Source: Haliotis asinina
Taxonomy: Eukaryota > Mollusca > Gastropoda > Lepetellida > Haliotidae
DNA: 64,000 bases
Direction of reading: 5' to 3'
Assembly: GCF_037392515.1 (NCBI RefSeq)
Contig: NC_090295.1
Coordinates: forward strand, 21,964,001-22,028,000
Positions 33,775 through 44,100 of the stretch are shown here, piece by piece (the stretch's first letter is position 1; every line of letters starts with the position of its first letter). A program made the translations under genes and the position numbers. A model generated the notes under the pieces. That model worked only from the letters and a program-made list of their open reading frames with translations, ran no database searches and was not told the DNA's origin.

Positions 33775-34239
33775 GGTAGTCTGTGAAGTTGCTTGAGGAC
33801 AGGTGTGATGTGGTCCTATGGTTTAGTCCTGGAGATCTCCCTTGCCAATCTATTTTCCACTTTCTGCGGACTCTGGATATTCCCGAATCTATACAGTAGA
33901 GAGTTACAGTGTCCAGTCTTGATGTAACGTAGCAGTGGACTAGTAGTTTTGCTGCATGGGTGTCACGGTAGCGTCGGATCTTCCCGATGTTCCCCAGATG
34001 GATGTTCGCTGTCCTGCATGTGTTAGGAACTGGCTGGTCTGGTGACGGTGAACATGACGAGATTCTTCTCATTGTTGGTAGGGTGTATGTTCGAGTCACC
34101 AATGGTGAGTGGAGGTGCTGTTGCCTCGTTTAATTTCACCCTCGTGTCGATGACCATATACTCCGTCTTGTCATTCAGTCCCAAAAGTTCACAGCCATTC
34201 ATTAACGGATATCTGCAAGACATGTTTCAATCTGACACT

Positions 34240-34800
34240 TGCAAACTGGGACAGAGCAATATAAACCTAAAGTGTGCTTTTCACAATATATGAGGTCATC
34301 TCTTCTTTCCCCAGAACAACCGTGTTTGAGGTTTTTGTTTTGGAGGGACAGGTTTTACTTTTCGTTAGTAAGACCGCTTCCCAGGTTTTACTTTTGGAGT
34401 AAGACCGCTTCCCAGGTTTTACTTTTCCTAACTGAACATTAACATTCAAATGATACACGAATGTTTGAAATTAACTGAAAAATGTCGTTCAAGATTAAGC
34501 TCACAAAGCAAAGGTTTTCCGAAGCGAAATTGGAAGCGAAATTCTCTCATCCGTAGGTGGGTTTAAATTATCTACTTATAGTTACTGTCATTAAATTGAT
34601 TTTACGTGCGCCTCAGCCATTGTTACGTAGCTTCATTAAATGATCACCTACATTGTATTTACCCATCATTGACGGTATATATGTTAGAGAAAATACTTCT
34701 CCTCGGTTTTGGTAAACAATGTAAAACCATCTCGGGGTCGGGAAATCCACCCCCTCCTTTTTTACATTGTCTACCAAAACCGAGGAGGCATGTTTTCTCC
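34240..34800. repeat. Foreign segment with inverted repeat inside the CR1-like LINE
   Basis: CR1-like coding is lost here. 34325-34430 holds a 33-bp tandem duplication (AAGACCGCTTCCCAGGTTTT unit). 34683-34730 and 34758-34802 are inverted arms of about 40 bp sharing CCTCGGTTTTGGTA and CAATGTAAAA. It may be a small fold-back element or a rearranged piece. Confidence 0.55.
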
Positions 34801-35340
34801 TATACCTAATGTACAGCTGACTGTCATTGGCATACCCATGGGAACGTAGACTATGCCGCTTGATGATGCCACTAATTGTCCAGATGTACTGTGAGAACAA
34901 CATCGGGCCTAGTACTGATACTTGAGGCACGCCAGATTCAAAGTGATGTTTCTCGGGTGTTGAACCATCTACTGATACCCTCATCACTTTCTCCGACAGG
35001 TGTGATCTAAACCAGTCTAAAGCCGATCCACTGATTCCCATTCAGTTTTCCAGTCTTCTGAGGAGTATCTGGTGGTCGGTTGTATCAAGGGCGGCCGACA
35101 GGTTGAAGAGCACAAATAGTACCACCTGTTGTCGATCCATGCTACTTGGGGTGGCGTTTTTATACACCTCCATCAGGTTATGACTGACGAGCTGTTCATT
35201 TTATCGTTTAAGGACAATCTTTCTAAGATTTTGGTAGGAACTTTTAGAGTCGTGAAGTCACGTCCACGTTTCTGTATAAGTGGTGTGACCAGAGCTTCTT
35301 TGAAGTCTGTAGGCACCACTTCTTGAGTCAATGACGTGTT

Positions 35341-35402
35341 GTGGTGTGATGTGATGTGATGTGATGTGATGTGATGTGATGTGATGTGATGTGATGTAAT
35401 GT
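35341..35402. repeat. (GATGT)n microsatellite
   Basis: About eleven tandem GTGAT units within the minus-strand LINE, breaking its frame. Confidence 0.9.
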
Positions 35403-36800
35403 AACAACTGGTGAGAGGGTGTCCAGGCAACGGATAAGTAGCCACGTTGGTACTGGATCCAAAGGACAGAACGTCCCAGGTGAGTATTATACTTGTTATT
35501 ATCCGTTCAAATTCATTCTGATCTATCGCTTGAAACATGGACTCTCCGGTGCCCACAAAAGATTTATCCTCACTGAGAGGAGGTCCAGGAACAGTGGATG
35601 CCAGAGCTTCAGATCAAAATCTTCTTACCTTGTCAGTGAAGAAGTCTGTAAGTGAATCAACTTGTTCTGTCGACCGAGCAAGAGTGTTGAGGTTTTTTAC
35701 AGTCTTTGGTTTGTTAAGCCGATCAGTGATCTGTATTGTTTGTCAGGTATTGCCATTGTTGTCCATGATGGTTCGTTTCAACTGTGCTATTTTAGTGTTC
35801 TGGGTAAATAGGTTGACCTTATTCATGAATGCTTGTCTGTCTGTGGACCTCCAGGCTGGATCTCCAATACTGACTTTCAGCTCATCTAGCCGGTGCCCGG
35901 TCGCAGGACTATGTTGCATTGTTTGACTGAGGCATGTTTGGCCAGTAGTTCTTGCAGAATGTCATGGTATGTTTTTGCCATGGGGTTAAGATCATATAAA
36001 ACATTTATTTCCAGATGGGAAGATCCAAGGACACTGTTGTCAGTGTCTGCTCGAAACTGATTGGTGTTTATGCTTCTTGTTTTCCTGTAGGAAATACGGG
36101 AAATATTGCTGTAATCAGAGACGCAGTGATCCACAACTGAGAAATGATTCAATCTCTGGTCTGTTTGTGATTAACAGACCCAACGTGTGGCCGTTTGGAT
36201 GAGTCGACACTGTACCAAGATGCTTTACATCTATGGCATTCAGGCACTCTAGAAACTGTGAAGACAGCTTATCTTCAGCGTTATCTACATGAAGATTGAA
36301 GTCTCCCAACAGAATTGTCATTTGTACACATTTTACAATCAGTTAAATGAGATCTCAAATGATAGGTTCAGGACTGACTCTGTTCTTTCCAAAGACAGAC
36401 GATGTCTATACTGCTCCCATCAAGATACCGTAGACTGCAAAACCTCCAGTTGGTTCCATACCCGATCGTAACTCTAAACCCTAGCCCTCTAAACCCTAGC
36501 GTGTGTGTCGGTGACATGCCATTATGCTATATGTCAGGCACGAGAATATTCACACAATAACGCCCCTTAATATGCTTTCGCCATGGCAATGTCATTCTCC
36601 AGAATGTATTTATGGAGAATCATCAACAATATTCCTGACTGAGCGGACATTTAGCAGACACATCTTGATATTGAGTGAATTAGCTTGCTCGTAGTCTGTC
36701 ACAGTCACGAGGATGAGACTTTCCCTGATTTTCCAAGCACACAGAAGATGATGTGCTTGAATTTTGTTTGGATTTGTGTCAACAGTCATGTTCAATATTT

Positions 36801-38136
36801 TATGTGAATATCATAATACCTTCCTGTTTCAATATATACGTTTTGTGAAGAGAGTCATAATTTTACTAATACTTTGTATAAATTGCAGGCATTGATTTAG
36901 ATAATATTGCGAATTGAAAGTATCAATATGTTCACACAATACACTTAAGAATTGGACAACTGTCTTCCAATAAACTGGAAATCACGATCAATGTGTTTTT
37001 GTTTAATGACAGGTGGATAAGTGACATTCAATTATACCATATATCACCAATACAAAGAGTTGCAATATGTCTACACGAACTAAATAAACTACAGTCAATG
37101 CCTAATGCCTAATGGATACATAGCCATTATTATTAAGAGTACATCTTAATAAAGCCTTATGCAACCAACCATAAATGTGTTTTTAAGCAGTCTGTCTTTT
37201 AGGATGTCTGTCTTAAGGGAAGATACCGTTTTGAGATATCACCAGTGTGTGATAAACCACACGTGGCTGCGAATACACTCACGTGGGTGAGTGAGTATTG
37301 GTTTACACCGACGTGAGAGATATCATGGTGGGGGGGCACTGGTTCATAAACTATATCATGTCGGCCATCCGCCTGACGAGGGAACACTTCAGCCTACGGG
37401 CAGCTAAATTAAGTTCAGCAGAAGGGATGTGCTGTACATTAGCTATGGTGTGTTACGATTGCAACATGGAAGTCTAAAGCCCATATCACACTAGAGCACG
37501 ATCACTGTATAGTGTGTTAATCGTGTTCGTATCCTAGCACTATTATTCAAACTTAAAACCTGTTTCAAATTTTGATAAATCGCGATGAGGTCTTGTCGAT
37601 CGTGTAGTTATTGTATACGCACCGTGTAGGGTTCACGTGGTGAATGTCATGATCGTGCATCATCTCCTGATCACGATTTTACCACGAACACAACACAATC
37701 AAGAAACTTCTTGTGTCGCTATCATACTGCTATCGTTAATTCTGATATGATACTAGTGTGTGAACACGATGGCCACTCGATCAGAACTGGAAGTCAACAC
37801 GAAGATGTACGATGAAGTACGGTCGAAACACCAATCACAGCACGTCTCGCCCACAGGTTACCAACGTGTGCGGTCATGTGGAGAAGGTTATGCTAATCGC
37901 GTCGAAAATAAAGACCTTTGGGCAGTTGATGCGCACGTGTTTCCCATCCAGAGGTCCACGGGCGCGGGGCATGTTGCATTTGTATCGGAAGCTGTCAGCA
38001 CTGTTCATGAATAATGAATGAAGACATATCTTCCAATGAGCATACTTTTATGATGACCTCGCAGACTAGTGTAGAAGGGAGATTCCAGTATGTGCAGGAC
38101 GGAGGGCTGTGTCGAGCAGTTTCCTCATTTGATGAT
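36801..38136. other. Intergenic with a decayed SINE-A
   Basis: 37285-37400 keeps GTGAGTGAGTATTGGTTTAC and GGGGGGGCACTGG-like blocks of a reverse SINE-A. 37490-37760 repeats ATCGTGT/CACGATC words. The open frame at 37760-38014 is GC-rich but matches nothing I recognise. No gene is supported. Confidence 0.4.
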
Positions 38137-38270
38137 TAACGCCGCGCTCAGCAACATCCCAGCTACCTGGTGGCGGTCCGTAAATAATCGAGTCTCTAGT
38201 CTCCAGACAATTCAGTGATCAACAGCATGAGCATCGATTTAGTCAAGGGGGTAGTATGACATGTTAACGA
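38137..38270 (-). mobile_element. SINE-B, reverse, partial
   Basis: TTAACGCCGCGCTCAGCAAC, GGTCCGTAAATAATCGAGTC, AGTGATCAACAGCATGAGCA. The head is missing. Confidence 0.85.
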
Positions 38271-38591
38271 AAACAGCAAGTTTGAAAACTCAACCATGTC
38301 CCGTTAGCCGCTTCTTACTCCAGTCTTACTCCAGTCTTACCCTAGTCTTACCCCAGCCGTGGATTATTGAAGACCAGTTTAACCCAGGATCTTCATGGTT
38401 CAATAACCACGAAGTAATGTTTCACGTTACTGATTACTTCAGTGATCCGAAGACCACCATGCAGAATTACAGTATAAAAATGATTTAATTGTCAGAAATC
38501 CAACTCCTGTAGATGGCACTGAGCACGTCAGTGTTAATTCCTATAAATGACAAGTTGATTCCAAACTAACGATTAACTTTCGCTCATAACA

Positions 38592-38737
38592 ACTTTGCTC
38601 GCCAGAAAAGGCAACTATGCTTGTCGTAAGAGGCGACTAACGGGATCGGGTGGTCATTGGTTGACGCATGTCATCGGTTCCCCATTGTGCAGATAGATGC
38701 TCATGTTGTTGGTCACTGGATTGTCTGGTCCGGCCCT
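38592..38737 (+). mobile_element. SINE-B, 3' truncated
   Basis: GGCAACTATGCTTGTCGTAA, GATCGGGTGGTCATTGGTTG (internal deletion), GCATGTCATCGGTTCCCCAT, GTTGTTGGTCACTGGATTGT, then ends at GTCCGGCC. Confidence 0.85.
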
Positions 38738-39025
38738 TTGGGTCTGGAAATGGGTAAACTAAGCCCTGGTTTACTATCCAGTCCCCAACTATATAATGTC
38801 TAAAGGTTCATCACAGAAACATTATGTTTTTTGTGGGGATGCATTTGTAGCTGTTTTTAAATCACTTAACAGTGTGTCGGAAGTTGCTATGTCGGAAGCA
38901 TAGGTCGTCAGTACCTTTCGGCGATCTCATTGGCAAAACTAAAACAACAAATGCACGTGTTTATTATTTACAATAATGTTTGCCAATTAGATCTTTGGAG
39001 GAAGGAAAGCCCCGAGCTGACAACC

Positions 39026-39093
39026 GGCATTTGTGGTGTCCCACGCCGTGATATTGCTGGAATATTGCTAAGCGTAAAACCACATTCACTCCT
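39026..39093 (+). mobile_element. SINE-A 3' tail
   Basis: GCATTTGTGGTGTCCCACGC, CGTGATATTGCTGGAATATT, GCGTAAAACCACATTCACTC. Confidence 0.85.
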
Positions 39094-39098
39094 TCAAT

Positions 39099-39322
39099 CC
39101 AACCCCTGAAGATCCACGTTAGATTTGGCCTTCAGCAATGCATCCTCGTCGATTGAGACGACCAATGGAATCGGATGGCAAGGCTCTTTGACTTGCTTGA
39201 TGCATGTCATAGGGTCCCAGTTGCATAGATCGATGCTCATGCTATTGATCACTGGAATGTCTGGGGGTCCAGACTCGATTATTAACAGACGGAATATTGC
39301 TGAGTGTAGCATTAAACAACAG
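39099..39322 (+). mobile_element. SINE-B, diverged, near full length
   Basis: AACCCCTGAAGATCCACGTT, TTTGGCCTTCAGCAATGCAT, GATCGATGCTCATGCTATTG, GGTCCAGACTCGATTATTAA, GGAATATTGCTGAGTGTAGC. Confidence 0.85.
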
Positions 39323-39941
39323 TCAAACCAAAGCCAAATCTTGAATCCTGGAATTGATCTTACAGTTCAAAATATTGATCTTACAGATACAAAATCTTTC
39401 CAAACCGAAAATAGTCTGTAAAACAGTTAAAAACCTTCCAATATACGTATTAAGATCAATGCACAATGACGTTAGATGATTAATACGTGGTGTGTCGGTT
39501 GTCTCCCATTACTTACACGTGCCATTAGTAACACAGTTTGAAACTGCCAGTTGTTACACAGTCAGGGTAGAACAATACCCATGACCTTCATAGACTTTTC
39601 CATACTGGTGAGCTGAAAGATTAGCGCCCAAGCCAACTCCCTACACAAAATGCAAAGTTTTTTACATGTTGTTCCACTCAGTGCGAGATTATCTCAACGT
39701 CCTTATGCATTGTGTGAGTTTGGGACAGAAGATTAGGGGACTGGATAGTAAACAGGGGCCTAGCTCATCGTTTTTCTGACCCGCAGTGGGGGCCAATGCT
39801 GCTTGTGGCCTCATGAAAATATACTTTCATCACATTTGACTGAGGGTCCTGATAGAAGGGAGATAATACAATAAATGAGGATTTTACTGCAGGTGTTCTC
39901 AGCTCACGGAGCCCTAGTCGCGTCCTAGCTTTGTTACAATA

Positions 39942-40047
39942 CCAGGGTGGGTTAGCCTAGCGGTTAAGGCGTTCGTTCGTCACATTCCCAACATGGATAA
40001 AATGTGTAAAACCCAGTCTTGGTGACCCCGCTGTGATGTTGCTGGAA

Positions 40048-40078
<31 letters not shown>

Positions 40079-40082
40079 GTAA
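39942..40082 (+). mobile_element. SINE-A with (AAAT)n tail
   Basis: GGTGGGTTAGCCTAGCGGTT, AAGGCGTTCGTTCGTCAC, ACCCAGTCTTGGTGACCCCG, GATGTTGCTGGAATAAATAA. The usual ACTC tail is replaced by about ten AAAT units. The B-box region is deleted. Confidence 0.85.
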
Positions 40083-40305
40083 ATACATACTCATTACATA
40101 ACTGATATTCAGTATCACTGAAGTGTTGATAGTTTACTGGCGTTTTTACCATCCTGTGAATGACTTGCAATAAGGCCCTATTAACCCAACGTTATCTGCC
40201 ACTAGCTAGGTTATTGATTATCTGTGTATTTCTGTATTGGGACGGTTTCGCTGTCTCTTGTTACTTTGGGTGGCGGTTGTCGTTATATTAAAGTAAATAG
40301 AAGCT

Positions 40306-40602
40306 CGTGATGTTGATCACTGGATTGTCTGGTTCCGACTCAGGGCAGTGATACCGTTTCATGCATTTTATAGTGGCTAAAGCGTTCGCTCATCACGCTG
40401 AAGACTCGGGTTCGACTCCCCACATGAGTGCAATGTGTGAAGCCCATTTCTGGCGTCCCCCGCCGTGATATTGCAGGAATATTGCTAAACACCATACTCA
40501 CTCACTCACTCACTTATTTACACGTCATCGTATTTCCACTTCGTAGATCGATGTTCATGATGTTGATCACTGGATTGTCTGGTCTAGACTTGATTATTTA
40601 CT
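40306..40602 (+). mobile_element. SINE-A inserted between SINE-B pieces
   Basis: 40306-40342 and 40513-40602 both contain TTGATCACTGGATTGTCTGG of SINE-B. 40370-40512 is a nearly complete SINE-A (GTTCGACTCCCCACATGAGT, CCCGCCGTGATATTGCAGGA, ACTCACTCACTC). Confidence 0.8.
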
Positions 40603-41045
40603 CATCGCAGTAGCAGCTTGGTTTTCCATCGCTTAGTGCTCCGTGAAACGACATAAATGCCCTCGTCCCCAAACCAGCTGGTCAGATCGTGACTGCGAAT
40701 TTCAATAACTTATAAAACAGTCGTTTTGCACTTACTCGACTTGACATAACGCGGTGTCCGTATTAGAGAGATTCGCCTGTACAATCTGATACAACCAGAA
40801 AGGTCAATCCTTTCAAACTATAATACTGTGAATGGCCTTTCACGACATTAGTGTCTACATTGTTTCGTAATTTCCTGAAATAACAGCAGAATAAACAACG
40901 AAACATATCATACATGGAATCAAGTTTTGTCACATTTTACTGCAATGAATTATGCGTAAACGTACTCTTAATTAACCGGTTCGAACCACTTTACAGATTA
41001 TAATGTCAGGCTTAATTGGGACTGTATTTAACTTCACGATGAGAG

Positions 41046-41053
41046 TATATAAT
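41046..41053 (+). promoter_or_regulatory. TATA-like box of the six-cysteine gene
   Basis: TATATAAT lies 74 bp before the predicted ATG. CATCACTCACTT at about 41069-41080 would be a suitable initiator region, giving a short 5' leader of about 45 nt. Position and composition support 41120 as the true start. Confidence 0.5.
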
Positions 41054-41119
41054 TCGGGTCATCACTCACTTCTACCATATGAACTCAACTGTATAGAGGC
41101 GGTTGGAGGCTCTCACAAT

Positions 41120-41159
41120 ATGACGCCGTACTTGATTGCCCTTCTCCTGGCAGCTGTGG
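41120..41159 (+). CDS. Exon 1: signal peptide
   Basis: Codes M-T-P-Y then the hydrophobic core LIALLLAAV and the first base of the next codon (phase 1). Donor GTAAGT. Start chosen because it opens a signal sequence just downstream of the TATA-like box. The longer upstream reading from 41003 would bury the signal peptide. Confidence 0.75.
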
Positions 41160-44100
41160 GTAAGTCTTATGCACGGCTCTACATACTTTGATTTTAACAC
41201 CATGTGCTTTAATTTGAATATCCACAAAAAAATTGTGGATTTCCTTTACCTTTTTGGAGCGGTAGGTTAACCTGGTAATTAAAGCGTTCGCTCGTCGCGC
41301 CGAAGACCCAGGTTCGATTCCCCACAATGCGTATGTACAATGTGTGAAGCCCATTTCTGGTGTTTCCCTAGTCGTGGTATTACTACGACGTAGTAAAAAC
41401 TAGACTCAATCACTCGTTTTCCTTCTAGAATGCGATGATATGGGGATTACACTTTCATAGTAAAGAATTCGATTCCTTTTGTGGTAGAGTAGCATCCGGG
41501 ATTCGAACCCACTCTCAGACTGAAGCACCAGCACACAGTTGTCAGCCATACTAAAAAAGTGTGATACCAAATATAACATATGTTACATTGCGTTGTCTTT
41601 AGTTCACCGATTATTGAATGTTTGGGAGCATATACTTTATTGCCTCTGATGGAAGGCCTAATTATTTTTCTTAAATGTTGCATTTTTTAGAAATATTTGC
41701 AATATGAATTTAAACTTGAGGGTATTGCTTGTCACTGTTACCCTGAAACTTGTGTCGAAAGTGTACATTGACCCACAAAGGGGAGACCTTTGCACGGATA
41801 GTCAGGATCGGTTATGTCAACGTAGCCTAATTTCGTTGGTCGATGTTCACTTTATCAGTCTCTGGTTGTCCACAGACGACTATATATAGGCCGTTTTCAT
41901 CTAACAGTAAACATTGCTCAATACTCAATCGCGTTCATACTCCGTAAAAACAGGAAAGCTGTAAAATCCCCACACTCCCCCAGTTACAAATGAATTTGGC
42001 TAGTAAAAAACTAGAAAAAAAACAAACCAAACACTTTTGTACTTAACAGTTCTTTTTGTCAAAAGTGAAACATTTGTTCAATATCAGCATCAACTGCACT
42101 TTCAATGTGTGAGACACCACATGGTAAAACTTTTACATTTGGTACTTTGTGGTTGTAATATTCTAAACCTCGTTTTTCTGGCAAAATGTTCTCATGCAAG
42201 AGGGAAAGTCATGGATGTGCCGTAAGGATTGACAGGATTTTTTTGCGATCAATTTGTTTCTTAAAAACTAATCCAAAGGTGGTCTAATAGATAAAGTGTC
42301 CACCTGGAACACGAAAGTCGGTAAAAATGCTACTTTTCATTACCCTGGCTGGTGCTAGTTAAAGGTATAATTGTTTTGAGTAAAGTATGACTGTTAAGTT
42401 GCTACGTAGAATCGTCTCATGCTGGCGAACCTGGTCCGGACCAGTAACAACAGCGACAAACGCACCTCACATTTTAATGTCGTTTTCTGATTGGCTGAGC
42501 GCTGTTCTGTTATTTTTTCAACGCACCCCGCTTACATCAGTTTTCAAAATTAACATTGAGGTTTTTCGGTAAGGTAAATACGTTGTTCACTTACTCCTCG
42601 GGGACCGCGAAACATAAACAAACATCGAGGGTACCTCACTCCATGCTCCCCTTGTTACCAGTGAACAACTTACAGTGTTTGCACGTGCAGTTATCTTGAA
42701 TGCCAGGTTAAACTCGGTTCTAACCCTAACCCCAATCATTTCATAGTAGCCATCAACATTTATTTATTTTATTGATACAGATGGCTAATGAGTGAGTGAT
42801 TTAAAACATTAATGCAAGTTAGTCACATCCCACTCTGGCTATGTGAGAGACGTGTTTTAACAGAATCTGGCTATTTGAGAGGACACACCACCCCCACACA
42901 TGACCGAAATCCTTCCTCCCAAACGGTAACAGCACATGCGCGTCGTGATCGGGTGAAGAGTTTAAGCCCAGGAAATTATTAAAATAATTGTCACCAGGGT
43001 AATTTTGTGGCAGCCGTAAGGTCACAGAGGTCACAACTCTCATTAAATATAATTTTGCCATGACCTTTGTCCGTGATTCATAACCTTGAAGTTGTGCTTA
43101 GTGTTTTATTGATTTATATCATAACACTCGTGTCATTACTAACCTGTTGCCAAGAGAGGCATTAAATCGCTGGCTGATACATATACAAGACTGTTATATA
43201 AACTGCTCTGAAATGATAAGAATCATAGTCTACAGTAAAATAGTCAAAATTGGAAGTCATCTGTGATTGAATATAGTTTTACGCCGCTTTTAGCAATATC
43301 CAGATGTATCATGACTTTAGAAACTGGCTTCACACATTGTACTCATGCGGGGCATCGAACCCGGGTCTTCGGCGTGAACAAGCGCCCACGCAGTGTTTCC
43401 ACAAGAGATTGTAGGAACTCTATTAAAGCACAGCTGTCTTCAAATGCCACCAGTAGCCTAGAGGGTAACGGGTTCACTCACTAAGACACAAATCCGGGTT
43501 CGAAGCTCATGGCTGGTGTCTCCAGGCGTAACAGTAATAGCAAATTGCTCGGAACGTCATAAAACCTTTGGCGCTTTCGAACTGCGTCGAAGCAGACCAG
43601 CTGGTCTTCAGAGTCGACTTGACGGATTAGATGGTCAGACATCATCGAAACTGTTGATTGCATGTCCTCCTATGTCCACTGAGGGTTGCCACTGCGTTGC
43701 TCACCTTATCGAACAATAACCGCACTGGTTACAAGCCTACGCCATAGAGCGGTACTTTTGCTGATTAGAGCGTTAACAACAATCGATCTACGTTGTGATG
43801 TACCCGAATCAGTGTTCAAAGCTGCCTATAAAGTCACTCAGTTTGAGTCAAAACATGACATACTTCTTTCTGTTGTTTGCAGCTGGACTGAGTGATGGTG
43901 AGAGGTGTGACTTAAGTCGTTGTCACACCCGTCTCATGCCCTATGCTGGTTCTCTCAATGATATCACTCCGGAGCAGCTGCCAGGGTTTTGCAGGTAGAT
44001 AGGACTTTGTCACTTGTTTTCGCTTGTCACGGAATAATCTGAACACAACTGCCGCCCCTTTCGTACTGTTATAACCCATGTATCGGAAGGGCAGGCTCGC

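Larger units (their letters stand above)
32207..36800 (-). mobile_element. CR1/L2-like LINE, interrupted and decayed
   Basis: Reading the minus strand from right to left: amino-terminal LLNVRSV (about 36640), endonuclease ILLGDFNLHVD and GHTLGLLIT (36115-36321), SYRKTRSINTNQFRAD (about 36040), the reverse-transcriptase approach with TPLIQKRGRDFTTLK and KILERLSL (about 35190-35330), GISGSALDWFRSHLS, GVPQVSVLGPMLF and YANDSQLYI (34800-35041), LNDKTEYMVI and PLTIGDSNIHPT (34090-34170), KIRRYRDTHAAKLLVHCYVTSRLD (about 33930-34000). After the inserted LINE it resumes with the carboxy-terminal KLHWLP-type region and ends in an ATTATTA-type tail near 32207. The polymerase box YADD is YAND, and stops and frameshifts are frequent, so it is inactive. 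Confidence 0.85.
38741..39785. repeat. 1.04-kb segment bounded by inverted repeats
   Basis: The left arm reads TAAACTAAGCCCTGGTTTAC then TATCCAGTCCCC. The right arm (39735-39785) reads GGGGACTGGATAGTAAACAG then GGGCCTAGCTCA. Arms of about 45 bp pair with several mismatches. The interior holds two SINE pieces and no recognised gene. It could be a non-autonomous DNA transposon, but the outer boundary and target duplication are not resolved. Confidence 0.5.

Noticed and set aside
36470..36505. CTAAACCCTAG repeats suggesting telomeric sequence
   Set aside because: Only two imperfect copies inside a LINE. A similar CTAACCCTAACC at 42720 is also isolated.
41003..41191. Upstream ATG at 41003 as the start of the six-cysteine gene
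   Set aside because: It overlaps the TATA-like box and would place the hydrophobic signal core 40 residues from the amino terminus.
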